Below, piece after piece: positions 41,006 through 49,721 of a DNA stretch of 64,000 bases. The translations under genes and the position numbers were made by a program. The DNA comes from Myxococcota bacterium (GTDB lineage Bacteria > Myxococcota > B64-G9): the NCBI GenBank assembly GCA_022710975.1, contig JAKLGA010000002.1, positions 372,001 to 436,000 on the forward strand. The letters run 5' to 3'. The notes beneath the pieces are model-generated. The model saw only the letters and a program-made list of their open reading frames with translations, was not told the DNA's origin and searched no databases. Position 1 is the first letter of the stretch. Each line of letters begins with the position of its first letter.

Positions 41006-43624
41006 ATGCGCAAGGCGGTCTCCGCGGGGTGGATGGTCCTCGTGCTCACGGGCGCGGCCGGCGCCCTGGCCCAGCCGGTGCTGGTGCTCGACGACCCGCT
41101 GCGCGGCTCGTCGCAGGGCACGGTCCAGGGCGGCGAGCTGTCCGCGGACGGCTGGCGGGTCACCGCCACCAGCGATCACGTCTACTGGCACGTGCCCACG
41201 CTGCGCGCGGGCGCGGTCGAGTTCTCCGTGCGCGGCCTCCGGCCGGCCGAGGACCGGCCCGGGTTCGAGGACAAGTCCGAGCTGTTCCACATGTACGACT
41301 GGACCTACCAGAACGCGGACACCGACTACACGGGCTACCGCAACAACCCCTTCAAGCACTTCATCCGCAAGACCGGCGCGGCCGACACGCGGCCGGGCAA
41401 GACCGACGCCCTGGAGCTGGTGTGGGTGATCGGGGCGAACTACATGGAGCCCGACACCGGGGTGCTGTCCTGGGACCCCGCCACCACCTACCGCTTCCGC
41501 GAGGAGTGGGGTCCGGACGGGGGCGGGAACTGCGTCATCCGCACCTACCGCGACGGGGTGCAGATCATGGAGATGTCCGAGCCGGGCGAGTGGGCGCCGG
41601 CCGGCCACGCGGTGCGCATCGGCGTCGCCCGCCTCACGGTGGACTCGGGCGCCCCGCTGGACGCGGTGTTCTCCGACCTGCAGGTCTGGAGCACCTCGGG
41701 GGATCCCGATCCCGGCCTGGAGCCCGCCGACCCCGACGACCCGCCCCTCGGGCCGACCCGGGTGGTGTCCAACTCGCTGGTGGACGACAACGGCGCCTTC
41801 CTCGGCCTGGGCGCGACCTACATGAGCGCGCTGTGGCAGGCCAGGAACAACCGCGCGCTGCTGCAGAGCGACCTCGCCTTCCTGGCCGCGCGCGGCTTCA
41901 ACTACATCCGCGTCCTGGCGCAGGTCGGCGGCTGCGAGTACTGGGGCGGGCTGGAGATCGTCCCGGTGGCCCAGCTCGACGGCTGCGAGGGCGAGCTCGC
42001 GCCCTGGCCCGACTACGCCGAGCAGCTCGACGCCCTGCTCGACCTGGCCTTCGCGGCCGGGCTGCGCGTCCAGATCACCATCTTCGGCTCGGGCGACGTG
42101 GTGGTCGGGGGCGCCGCGGGCCGGCTCGGGCTGGTCGACGCGCTGGTCGCCCACCTGGCCGGCCGCGAGCACCAGGTCATCCTGCTCGAGGTGGCCAACG
42201 AGGGCTGGCAGACCGGCTTCCCCGGCCCCGAGGGCCTGGACGAGATGCAGGCCCTGGCGCAGTACATCGCCGACCGCACCAGCATCCCCGTGGCGGTGAC
42301 CTCGAACCACGGGGTGAACAGCGCGGACGAGGTCTACGCCGGGGTGCCGGCCGACATCGCCACCTGGCACTTCAGCCGGGACCTCGGCCAGGACGACGGC
42401 TGGGGGCCGGTCTACGACTGCTGGTTCCTGGAGACCCTGCCCGGGGTCCCGCCGGGGAGCTCCAACGAGCCCATCGGCCCGGGCGCCTCCGTGGCCTCCG
42501 AGGAGCGCCCCATCCGGCTGGTCATGGCCGCGGCCTACGCCTGGGTGGCCAAGCTGCCCATGTACGTGTTCCACACCTCGGCCGGCGTCCGCCACCAGGT
42601 GGCCTTCGAGGACATGGCCGGGGTGAGCGACTTCGTCCACCTGCGCCACATCCTGCCGGGCGACGTGGCGAGCTGGGCGCGCAACGACGGCAAGGAGGCG
42701 GCCGCGCCGTTCACCGCCTACGCCGGCGGCCAGCCGGACCGCTACCGGCCCGAGCTGGCCTCGGAGGACGGCTGCGTGCAGAACATCGGCGCGCGCAAGG
42801 GCGCGCTGTTCGTGGCGCTGCCCATGGGCATCGGCCCGGCCGGGCTGACCCTGCAGGCGCGCGAGCCGCTGACCTTCAAGGTGTTCCACCCGCTGACCGG
42901 GGAGGTGCTCGGGGAGCCCAGCCTGGCCGCGGGCGAGCAGCTCCACCTGCCCCAGGGGCCGGAGGCCTACATCCTGACCAACGCAGAGACCTCGAGCCAG
43001 CCCGGCACGAACGACGCGGCCTTCGTGTCCCAGGACGTGCCCGCGTCGCTCGCGCCCGGAGAGGCCCGCGCGGTGAGCGTGCGCATGCGCAACACCGGCA
43101 CCTCGAGCTGGAGCGCCGCGCTCAGCTACCGCCTGGGCTCCCAGGCCCCCCAGGACAACAACACCTTCGACGGCGGCCGCGCCGAGCTCCCGGCCGGGGT
43201 CGTGGTGGCCCCGGGCGAGGAGGTGACCATCACCGTGAACCTCACCGCGCCGGCCGCGCCCGGCGTGTACACCTTCCAGCGGCGCATGCTGCGGGAGAAC
43301 GTGGAGTGGTTCGGCGCGTTCACCCCGCCGGTGGACATCACCGTCAGCGAGCCGCCGGACGGCGGCCTCGACGGCGGAGACGACGGCGAGGACGGCGGCC
43401 AGGACGCGGCCGACGCCGAGGACGGCGGGCCGGACGGCGGGCCGGACGCCGGCCCGGACGCCGGGGACGGGGGCCAGGACGACGCCGACGGCAGCCCCGG
43501 GACCGACGGCGACGCGGTGGAGGGCGGCGCGGGCTGCGGCTGCGGCACCGGCTCGGCGGGCGCGCTCGGCCTGCCGCTCGCGCTCGGGCTGCTGGCCTGG
43601 CGCCTCCGCCGGCGCGAGGCTTGA
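41006..43624 (+). CDS. Secreted glycosidase-like protein with MYXO-CTERM sorting tail
   Basis: This 872-residue protein has a signal peptide (cut near ALAQPV), a concanavalin/LamG-like N-terminal domain (about 25-230) and a TIM-barrel-like region (about 250-560) with LAFLAARGFNYIRVLAQ, LEVANEGWQTGF and PVAVTSNHG; the Asn-Glu pair fits the acid/base of clan GH-A. An Ig-like domain of the next-to-BRCA1 type follows (about 670-770), then an Asp/Gly-rich linker and a terminal GCGCG motif, helix and RRRE tail. This is the MYXO-CTERM signal for surface sorting. Substrate unknown; a polysaccharide is likely. Confidence 0.87.
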   Translation: MRKAVSAGWMVLVLTGAAGALAQPVLVLDDPLRGSSQGTVQGGELSADGWRVTATSDHVYWHVPTLRAGAVEFSVRGLRPAEDRPGFEDKSELFHMYDWTYQNADTDYTGYRNNPFKHFIRKTGAADTRPGKTDALELVWVIGANYMEPDTGVLSWDPATTYRFREEWGPDGGGNCVIRTYRDGVQIMEMSEPGEWAPAGHAVRIGVARLTVDSGAPLDAVFSDLQVWSTSGDPDPGLEPADPDDPPLGPTRVVSNSLVDDNGAFLGLGATYMSALWQARNNRALLQSDLAFLAARGFNYIRVLAQVGGCEYWGGLEIVPVAQLDGCEGELAPWPDYAEQLDALLDLAFAAGLRVQITIFGSGDVVVGGAAGRLGLVDALVAHLAGREHQVILLEVANEGWQTGFPGPEGLDEMQALAQYIADRTSIPVAVTSNHGVNSADEVYAGVPADIATWHFSRDLGQDDGWGPVYDCWFLETLPGVPPGSSNEPIGPGASVASEERPIRLVMAAAYAWVAKLPMYVFHTSAGVRHQVAFEDMAGVSDFVHLRHILPGDVASWARNDGKEAAAPFTAYAGGQPDRYRPELASEDGCVQNIGARKGALFVALPMGIGPAGLTLQAREPLTFKVFHPLTGEVLGEPSLAAGEQLHLPQGPEAYILTNAETSSQPGTNDAAFVSQDVPASLAPGEARAVSVRMRNTGTSSWSAALSYRLGSQAPQDNNTFDGGRAELPAGVVVAPGEEVTITVNLTAPAAPGVYTFQRRMLRENVEWFGAFTPPVDITVSEPPDGGLDGGDDGEDGGQDAADAEDGGPDGGPDAGPDAGDGGQDDADGSPGTDGDAVEGGAGCGCGTGSAGALGLPLALGLLAWRLRRREA

Positions 43625-43634
43625 GCCCGGCCTA

Positions 43635-43669
43635 CCCCGAACCCGATACCCGACTCCCGGCACCCGCGT
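43635..43669. repeat. Intergenic tandem heptanucleotide repeat, second type
   Basis: Five consecutive 7-base units share a CCCG core (CCCCGAA, CCCGATA, CCCGACT, CCCGGCA, CCCGCGT) in the 59-base gap between the convergent glycosidase-like and SDR genes. The period equals that of the tract at 20835-20883, though the unit differs. Confidence 0.75.
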
Positions 43670-43683
43670 TCCAAGCCCGGGGG

Positions 43684-44469
43684 TCAGTAGGCCTGCAGCT
43701 TGATCGGCCAGTTGCTGGCCACGGTGCCGCCATCGATCTCCAGCACCTTGCCGGTCACCCAGCTGCTGGCCGGGGAGGCCAGGTACAGGGCGGCCAGCGC
43801 GATGTCCTCGGGGGTGCCCAGCCGGGCCATGGGGGTCAGGGCCTCCATCTTCTGCTGGAGCCCGTCGGTCTCCAGGAAGGGCGCCAGCGCGTCGGTGCGG
43901 ATGGCGCCCACCGCCAGCGCGTTGACCCGCACCCGGGGGGCGAACTCGCAGGCCAGCAGGCGGGTCAGGTGCGAGAGCGCGGCCTTGACCGCGCCGTAGG
44001 CCGAGAACCCGACCTCGACCAGGTGGGAGAGCGCCGTGGAGATGTTGATGATGCTGCCGCCCGCGCCGGACAGCATGTGCGGGATGACCTTCTGCGACAG
44101 CATGAAGGCCGAGGTGACGTTGAAGTGGAAGGCCCGGTCCAGGTCCTCGGGGTCCTGGTGCAGGGCCAGGATGGGCAGCGCCCCGCCGGCCACGTTGACC
44201 AGCACGTCGATGCGCCCGAGCTCCGCCATCGCGCGCGCCACCACGGCGTCGAGCTGGACGCCCTCGTTGACGTCGCAGGGCACGGCCAGCGCCCGCGCGC
44301 CCAGGGCCCGGCACTCGCGGGCCACACGCTCGATCTCGTCGGGCGTGCGCGAGAGGCAGACCACCGAGGCGCCCGCCTCGGCCAGCCCCAGGGCGATGGC
44401 GCGGCCGATCCCGCGTCCGGCGCCGGACACGATGGCCGCTCGCTGATCCAACCGGAAGCGCTCGAGCAT
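43684..44469 (-). CDS. SDR-family oxidoreductase
   Basis: This 261-residue protein is a classical short-chain dehydrogenase. The cofactor loop is GAGRGIGRAIA (residue 17), the Asn-Ala-Gly region reads NVAGG, catalytic Ser is in IINISTALS (about residue 144), and the Tyr-x3-Lys pair is in YGAVKAAL (about 157). The end LASPASSWVTGKVLEIDGG is typical of FabG and hydroxysteroid dehydrogenase relatives. The substrate is unknown. The gene stands alone with its own promoter. Confidence 0.9.
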   Translation of the reverse strand: MLERFRLDQRAAIVSGAGRGIGRAIALGLAEAGASVVCLSRTPDEIERVARECRALGARALAVPCDVNEGVQLDAVVARAMAELGRIDVLVNVAGGALPILALHQDPEDLDRAFHFNVTSAFMLSQKVIPHMLSGAGGSIINISTALSHLVEVGFSAYGAVKAALSHLTRLLACEFAPRVRVNALAVGAIRTDALAPFLETDGLQQKMEALTPMARLGTPEDIALAALYLASPASSWVTGKVLEIDGGTVASNWPIKLQAY

Positions 44470-44509
44470 GGGGTCTCTCCTCCAGGCGTCCTGGGGTGGT
44501 TTGCGGTCC

Positions 44510-44537
44510 CTTGTACCAGAGTCGGGCGCGGGCGCAA
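44510..44537 (-). promoter_or_regulatory. Promoter of the SDR gene
   Basis: On the minus strand TTGCGC and TACAAG are separated by 16 bases, 41 bases before the ATG at 44469. Its -35 box lies only 4 bases from that of the divergent promoter at 44542. Confidence 0.4.
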
Positions 44538-44541
44538 GGAG

Positions 44542-44571
44542 TTGACCCGGGCAGGCGGGCCTCGCTAGGCT
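44542..44571 (+). promoter_or_regulatory. Promoter of the zinc-ribbon gene pair
   Basis: TTGACC and TAGGCT are separated by 18 bases, about 55 bases before the ATG at 44627. Confidence 0.6.
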
Positions 44572-44626
44572 CTGGAGTCAGGGCGGAGACGGCTCCGAGG
44601 TGGATCGAACGGCGAAAGGACGAGCC

Positions 44627-45112
44627 ATGGCCCTGTGCCCGAAGTGCGGCGCCCAGCTCCCCCCGGCGGACCAGTTCTGCGGCGCCTGCGGCGCCGACCG
44701 GTTCAAGGACAGCGAGGGCAAGGGCAGCGCGGACCGGGCCATGTCCCAGGCCCGCGGCTGGATCCTCGCGGTCGGCATCATCTACGCGCTGAGCGGCCTG
44801 GCGTTCTACCTGCTGCTGCGGGACAACCTGCCCGAGGGCGCCGGGGCCACGCTGCTGGCCACCAACTTCGGCCTGTGCGCGATCCACGTCGGGCTGTTCT
44901 TCTGGGCCCGCACGGCGCCGTTCCCGGCCGCGGTGGTGGCGCTGGTGCTGTTCATCACCGTCCACGTCGCCAACGCCATCCTGGACCCCACCACCCTCGC
45001 CCAGGGCCTGATCGTGAAGGCCCTGTTCCTGGGCGCGCTCATCCGGGCGGTCAGCCTCGGCCACAAGGCGACCAGGGCCGGACAGCGCTCCGGCGGGGAT
45101 CCCCTGCCCTGA
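44627..45112 (+). CDS. Zinc-ribbon membrane protein
   Basis: This 161-residue protein opens with a zinc ribbon (CPKCGAQLPPADQFCGACG, Cys residues near 4, 7, 18 and 21), followed by a short charged linker and four membrane helices (about 50-150). Zinc ribbon plus membrane helices is common among proteins of unknown role. ATG at 44627 follows AAAGGACGAGCC; an in-frame GTG at 44600 is possible. The following gene also begins with a zinc ribbon. Confidence 0.8.
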   Translation: MALCPKCGAQLPPADQFCGACGADRFKDSEGKGSADRAMSQARGWILAVGIIYALSGLAFYLLLRDNLPEGAGATLLATNFGLCAIHVGLFFWARTAPFPAAVVALVLFITVHVANAILDPTTLAQGLIVKALFLGALIRAVSLGHKATRAGQRSGGDPLP

Positions 45113-45933
45113 ACCTGCCCGGTTCCACGGACGCGCCCGGCCAGGCCGGCGCGCCGGGCGAGGCGGACGCGCCGGTCGAGTCGGGCCCGGCGGACGCGGC
45201 CGCCGCGCCGAGCTGCGGCGCCTGCGGCGCGGCGCTCCGGCCGGGGGCGCGCTTCTGCGGCCGCTGCGGGGCCTCCAGCCTCCCGGCGGCGGCCCCCGCG
45301 CCGGAGGCCCCGGCCCGGCCCCTCGAGGGCGGCGGAGGGCTGTTCGCGGCGCTCGGCGCCTACTTCGCGGTGCTCACCACCGTGCTGGTGATCCTGGCCA
45401 GGCAGGATGCGGGCATCGAGCTGCTGCGCGTCGTCGACTACGTCATCGTCGGCGTCGGCGTCCTCGGGATGGCCGTCTACCACCGCGCCAACCTGCGCCT
45501 GCTCGGGCTCCCCAGGCTCGACGCGCGCGGCCTGCCCCCGCTGCTGCTCGGCCTGGGCGTGATCGCCCTGGTCCTGGTCGTGCTGCAGGTGACCATGCCC
45601 TTCATGTTCATGGACGAGACCGGCCCCTACCGGCTGGCGGGCAAGAGCCTGGCCTACATGCTCGTCGACTTCGCGGTCCTGCCGGCCCTCGGCGAGGAGC
45701 TGGTCTTCCGCGGGGTGGTGCTGTCGGGCCTGCTCGGGGTGTTCCAGGCGCGCACCGCGGCGCTCGTCTCGGCCATGCTGTTCGCCACCATCCACCTGTC
45801 GCCGCTCGGGTTCCTGCACCTGGGCATCCTCGGGTACATCCTGGCCCGGGTGCGGCTCGGCACCGGCTCGCTGTGGCCGTGCATGCTCATCCACGGGGGC
45901 TACAACGCGGTCATCTGCCTGCTGGCCTGGTGA
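45109..45933 (+). CDS. Zinc-ribbon CPBP-family intramembrane metalloprotease
   Basis: The frame encodes a Pro/Ala-rich leader, a zinc ribbon (CGACGAALRPGARFCGRCG) and then a CPBP (CAAX/bacteriocin-processing) membrane protease with motif 1 GEELVFRGVVLSG, the second-motif histidine in FATIHLS, and HGGYNA at the end. It should cleave within membranes; the substrate is unknown. No ATG, GTG or TTG lies in frame near the front. CTG at 45109 overlaps the TGA of the previous gene (CTGA) and is my tentative start (274 residues). A start further back inside the previous gene cannot be excluded. Confidence 0.75.
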   Translation: MNLPGSTDAPGQAGAPGEADAPVESGPADAAAAPSCGACGAALRPGARFCGRCGASSLPAAAPAPEAPARPLEGGGGLFAALGAYFAVLTTVLVILARQDAGIELLRVVDYVIVGVGVLGMAVYHRANLRLLGLPRLDARGLPPLLLGLGVIALVLVVLQVTMPFMFMDETGPYRLAGKSLAYMLVDFAVLPALGEELVFRGVVLSGLLGVFQARTAALVSAMLFATIHLSPLGFLHLGILGYILARVRLGTGSLWPCMLIHGGYNAVICLLAW

Positions 45934-45963
45934 CGGCGGCGCCGCGTCCGGCCCCAAAAACTG

Positions 45964-45992
45964 TTGCCTCCCCAGGGCCCTTGTGGTTAGTT
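45964..45992 (+). promoter_or_regulatory. Promoter of the 423-residue orphan gene
   Basis: TTGCCT and TTAGTT are separated by 17 bases, about 35 bases before the ATG at 46027. Confidence 0.4.
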
Positions 45993-46026
45993 CCCCGGGC
46001 GCTACGCGAGGCGCGGAGGACGGATC

Positions 46027-47298
46027 ATGGGCAAGAAGAAGACGGGCAAGGCGAAGGCGGGCGGCGGACCGGTCGAGCGGCTGGCGGCCATCCTGGCCGG
46101 CGGGGAGCCGGGCGAGCTCGGACCCCTGGCGACGGAGCTCGGCCTGACCGAGGGCGACCTGCGGGGCGGGCTGGACAAGGCCCGCGCGCTCACCAAGGCC
46201 CCGGATCCCCGCCAGGTGACGGCGCTCCCGGCCGCGCTGCAGCTCGCCTTCGTGTCCCTCGCGGCGGAGGCCCAGGACGACGAGCAGCTCAACGATCTCC
46301 TGAGCATGACGGCCGACAAGGACGTCAAGAAGGAGGCCCGCCGGGCGCTCCACCTGCTGCAGTCCCGCGGGGTCAAGGTGGACATCCCCGTGGAGCGCGG
46401 GGCTAGCGTGCTCGACCGCCCGGTCGAGGAGAAGCTCGAGGAGCTGCCCTGCTACCTGTCGCCGGTCGGCGGCAACGGCAGCCGCATGGTGCTCCTGGCC
46501 CGCTACACCCACGGCGGCGTGGCCGTGCACCAGGGCGAGATCAATGATCAGGACGGGCTGGCGCAGTTCGCCGGCGGGGTGATCGGGCGGAACCGCTACC
46601 GGAAGCTCCTGGGCGAGCTCGAGGTCCAGGCCGACGGCGGGCTGCTCGGCATCTCCTTCGCCGAGGCGCGCTGGCGGGTGGCCCAGGCCGCCGAGCTCAC
46701 CCGCAAGGCCGGCAAGTCGCTGCCCGACGGTTACCTGGAGGCCTCCGGGGAGCTGGGCGAGGTGCAGGCCGGCGCGGCCGGCCCGGACCCGCGCGCGCTC
46801 CTGCCGGCGGAGTCCCTGGGCGACACGGCGGAGCTGCTGTCCAAGGCCGGCGAGCTGTTCGAGCACCCGGCCTTCGCCGACTGGCTGCCCGAGGAGGACG
46901 TGCTCAAGCTGGTCGACGAGAAGATCAAGGAGGTCGAGTCGAGCCAGGTGGCCATCAACGACGAGCAGCGGGTGGACGGGGTGAACCGCGCGCTCGACGC
47001 CGGGGTGGCCGCGCTGATCGACGGCGACCGGCGCGCCCGGCTGGTGGCCCGCGTGCTGGAGCAGGCCGCCATCTTCCAGCGCCTGGACAAGCCGGCGCTC
47101 GCCCGCCAGGCCGCGGCCGCGGCCTACGAGCTGGAGAAGCCCGATCTCGAGCCGGTCAAGAGCGTGTTCCTCTCGCGCATGCTGCGCCGGGTGCTGCGCA
47201 GCCCGGAGGACATCGTCGGCGGATTCAAGAAGCCCGGCGAGGCCCCGGCCGCGCCCGAGGCGCCCGCCGATCCCGCCAACCTGATCGTCAAGCCCTGA
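46027..47298 (+). CDS. Cytoplasmic protein of unknown function
   Basis: This 423-residue protein begins with a Lys/Gly-rich stretch (GKKKTGKAKAGGG), has no signal or membrane helix and is helical throughout. KDVKKEARRALHLLQSRG near residue 100 resembles one HEAT-like unit, and a central part has MVLLARYTHGGVAVHQGEINDQDGL, suggesting a beta sheet. An acidic region and a Pro/Ala tail ending LIVKP follow. I do not recognise the family. ATG at 46027 follows GCGGAGGACGGATC. It stands alone with its own promoter. Confidence 0.78.
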   Translation: MGKKKTGKAKAGGGPVERLAAILAGGEPGELGPLATELGLTEGDLRGGLDKARALTKAPDPRQVTALPAALQLAFVSLAAEAQDDEQLNDLLSMTADKDVKKEARRALHLLQSRGVKVDIPVERGASVLDRPVEEKLEELPCYLSPVGGNGSRMVLLARYTHGGVAVHQGEINDQDGLAQFAGGVIGRNRYRKLLGELEVQADGGLLGISFAEARWRVAQAAELTRKAGKSLPDGYLEASGELGEVQAGAAGPDPRALLPAESLGDTAELLSKAGELFEHPAFADWLPEEDVLKLVDEKIKEVESSQVAINDEQRVDGVNRALDAGVAALIDGDRRARLVARVLEQAAIFQRLDKPALARQAAAAAYELEKPDLEPVKSVFLSRMLRRVLRSPEDIVGGFKKPGEAPAAPEAPADPANLIVKP

Positions 47299-47312
47299 GC
47301 CCGCGCGAGGCC

Positions 47313-47341
47313 TTCCCTCCCCTCCTGGCAGAGAATACAAT
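47313..47341 (+). promoter_or_regulatory. Possible promoter of the second Cys-rich lipoprotein gene
   Basis: TACAAT lies 17 bases after TTCCCT and 38 bases before the ATG at 47380. The -10 box is good and the -35 box poor. Confidence 0.35.
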
Positions 47342-47379
47342 CGAGCCGGGGACGGTTCCGTTCCACGGAGGGCAACGCA

Positions 47380-49002
47380 ATGCGAGGGATCCTGGCGGGG
47401 ATGGGCGCGCTCCTGGCGACGGCCGTGGGGTGCACGACGCAGCCTGCGCCCGGTTTGACCGCTGCGGAGACGGCGTACGTGGCGGCCATCTGCGGCGCCT
47501 ACGAACGCTGCTCGCCGGAGTGGGGTCGGCTCTGGGTGAGCCAGCCGGTCTGCGAGGAGACGCTCGGCGATATTCTGGCCAAGCACATCGCCGAGGTGGC
47601 CCTGCGCCACGCGCCGGACGAGGCCAGCCTGGCCTGCGCCGCGTGGATCGAGGAGTTACTCTGTCAGGTGCCCGACGCGCACACCGGCTGGATGGACGGA
47701 TGGCTCGCCCAATTGCCACCCAGCAGCGGGGGGCGATTCCCGGACTTCTTCAGCTCAAAGAGAACCGCGTGCGAAGAGACGGCGGCCGCCTGGTCCGTGC
47801 CCAACACCCGCGATCCGGTACTGTCTGAACCCGGAGCGGAGTGCAGTGGCACCTACAGCTGCCAGGGCAGCTCGACCTGTCTCGCCTTTCCACTCGAAGG
47901 AGGTGGCTGCGGGCGTTGCGTGCCGCGGGTCGGAGAGGGCGAGGCGTGCGATCAGGCCGAATGCACGGACGGGCTCTTCTGCGCGCCGGACTCGTTCTGC
48001 AGGCCCCTGGACCTCAAGGCCTGCCAGGCCCCCATCGAGTGCGAATCCTCCCTCGGCTACCGCTGCGGCGCGGATCAGCACTGCGAGAAGATCCCCCTGG
48101 GCGAGAATTGCCTCGATGACTTTGGGCTCGATGGTCTGCGGTGCATCGCTGGGCTGACCGCGGAGCGTTCTCCACTCGATGGACCCTGCGAAGCCGATGG
48201 AGATTGCGCGCTCCACGACGGCCTGACCTGCCTGGGAGGCCGCTGCAGCCTCCCGGCAGACAGAGGGGGAGTCTGCGAGATCGACCGGGGCTGCCTCGGG
48301 GATCTGCTCTGCATCGGCGGAAGATGCACGGACCGCGCAGGTCCCGGCGAGCCATGCGACTGGTTCGGAGGCAGCCGTGACCCGGCGATCCTCTCTCGGG
48401 TGCACACCTGTCAACTGCCCCTGTACTGCGTCGAGGGGATCTGCGTCCAGGATCACATTCTCGGCATGGGGGAGCCATGTGCCCGGATCGGTTGCTGCCT
48501 GAGCCACTATGCCATGGGCCGCTGCAGCTCGGGCTTCTGCGGGTTCCTGGGTGAAGGACCACCGGTCTGCCAGCCGCGCGGGACCGTGGGGGATGAATGC
48601 GATCCGGGGTACCGGAGCGCCGAGAACTGCGGACCCTACGCGGTCTGCCTGTACGTGGGTGCCGAGCTCGGGATGTACCGCTGCGTCGCCTACCGCCACA
48701 TCGGAGAGCCCTGCGATCCGGAGCCATGCGATGGCATGACACCGTGCCCACCCACCTGCCACCCGGACGCGATCTGCGGGGAGGATCACACCTGCAGGCT
48801 GAAGAGCCCGCTGGGCGGCCCATGCAGCGAGACCTCGGAGTGCCGGGTCCTGAGACCTGAGCTCGACGTCGAGTGCCGGGGCGCCTGCCAGGGTGGGGAG
48901 TTCTCCGGCATGCCTTGCCTCTCTTCCTCCAACTGCGGTTCCGGCCGCTGCGCGGGCACCTGCACGGACATGAGCGAGCCCTGGAGTTTCTGCGCCCCCT
49001 GA
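47380..49002 (+). CDS. Cysteine-rich lipoprotein, Dickkopf-like type
   Basis: This 540-residue protein has a signal ending ATAVGCTTQP. A helical region with paired cysteines runs to about residue 150, then cysteine-rich modules continue to the end (CSGTYSCQGSSTCLAFP, CDQAECTDGLFCAPDSFC, CEADGDCALHDGLTCLGGRC). The architecture is like that of the protein at 35562 but less regular. The coding sequence uses GGA, GAT and ATT more freely than neighbours, so it may be newer to the genome. A surface-exposed role is likely; function unknown. ATG at 47380 follows CGGAGGGCAACGCA. Confidence 0.8.
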   Translation: MRGILAGMGALLATAVGCTTQPAPGLTAAETAYVAAICGAYERCSPEWGRLWVSQPVCEETLGDILAKHIAEVALRHAPDEASLACAAWIEELLCQVPDAHTGWMDGWLAQLPPSSGGRFPDFFSSKRTACEETAAAWSVPNTRDPVLSEPGAECSGTYSCQGSSTCLAFPLEGGGCGRCVPRVGEGEACDQAECTDGLFCAPDSFCRPLDLKACQAPIECESSLGYRCGADQHCEKIPLGENCLDDFGLDGLRCIAGLTAERSPLDGPCEADGDCALHDGLTCLGGRCSLPADRGGVCEIDRGCLGDLLCIGGRCTDRAGPGEPCDWFGGSRDPAILSRVHTCQLPLYCVEGICVQDHILGMGEPCARIGCCLSHYAMGRCSSGFCGFLGEGPPVCQPRGTVGDECDPGYRSAENCGPYAVCLYVGAELGMYRCVAYRHIGEPCDPEPCDGMTPCPPTCHPDAICGEDHTCRLKSPLGGPCSETSECRVLRPELDVECRGACQGGEFSGMPCLSSSNCGSGRCAGTCTDMSEPWSFCAP

Positions 49003-49050
49003 TGGTACCTTCCCCGGAGGTCGACCTTCACCGACCGAGGGGAGGAGCCC

Positions 49051-49692
49051 ATGCCGACCTGCCCGAGCTGCGGCTTCGAAGATCGCGATCGCGACGCGCG
49101 CTTCTGCTCCAAGTGCGGGGGGGAGATCCCGGCCGCGGCCGGCGCCAGCCTGCCCAGGGAGCCCGGGCCCGCGGTGCCCGGGGAGCTCGACCCCAAGGCG
49201 GCGGCCAAGCGGCGGAAGTGGCGCGTGATGCTCCTGGGCGCCCTGGTCCAGGTCCCGATCGTGATCGCGGTGATCTTCTTCGTGGGCAAGGGCTGCGGGG
49301 TGGCCGAGGGGTCCCTGGTGGCCCAGGGCCAGCCGTTCGGCGACTTCACCTTCAAGGCCGTGCAGTGCCGCTCGGGCGAGCGCATGAACTTCTTCGGCGC
49401 CGTGGTGCTCGGCAACGGGCCGAACGACGGCGGGGTGATCGTGGGCGACGACCCGCTCCAGGGCCGGTACGTCAAGATCGAGGTGCCGGGCTCCTGCAAG
49501 CCGCCCGACCTCGAGGTGTGCACCGAGATCCTGGTGGACAAGACCAAGTGCTCGATCTACGAGCCCCGCCTGGAGCGCACCAACACCACGGTGAACGACA
49601 TCCGCCTGATCGACGGCAGCCTGAAGCTGCAGTGCGCCTACCCCGAGGGCGGCACCCTCAAGGCCGAGCTCAAGTTCGAGAGCTGCGACTAG
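49051..49692 (+). CDS. Zinc-ribbon single-pass membrane protein
   Basis: This 213-residue protein starts with a zinc ribbon (CPSCGFEDRDRDARFCSKCG), followed by one membrane helix (about 65-88) and an external domain of about 120 residues with several cysteines (KAVQCRSGERMNFFGAVVLG ... LQCAYPEGG). The order puts the ribbon in the cytoplasm and the second domain outside. The function is unknown. GGGGAGGAGCCC precedes the ATG. It is followed 29 bases on by the DUF1080-like gene and may be co-transcribed. Confidence 0.78.
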   Translation: MPTCPSCGFEDRDRDARFCSKCGGEIPAAAGASLPREPGPAVPGELDPKAAAKRRKWRVMLLGALVQVPIVIAVIFFVGKGCGVAEGSLVAQGQPFGDFTFKAVQCRSGERMNFFGAVVLGNGPNDGGVIVGDDPLQGRYVKIEVPGSCKPPDLEVCTEILVDKTKCSIYEPRLERTNTTVNDIRLIDGSLKLQCAYPEGGTLKAELKFESCD

Positions 49693-49721
49693 CGACCCCG
49701 GCGACAGGAGGTCAGCCCTCG

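Noticed and set aside
40370-45064. Very long minus-strand open frame of 1564 codons
   Set aside because: Stop-free only because of high GC; it overlaps the glycosidase, SDR and thioesterase genes whose frames carry clear motifs.
45110-45112. TGA of the zinc-ribbon gene as a second selenocysteine codon
   Set aside because: The continuation in frame is Arg/Pro-rich shadow sequence and the next real gene is in another frame.
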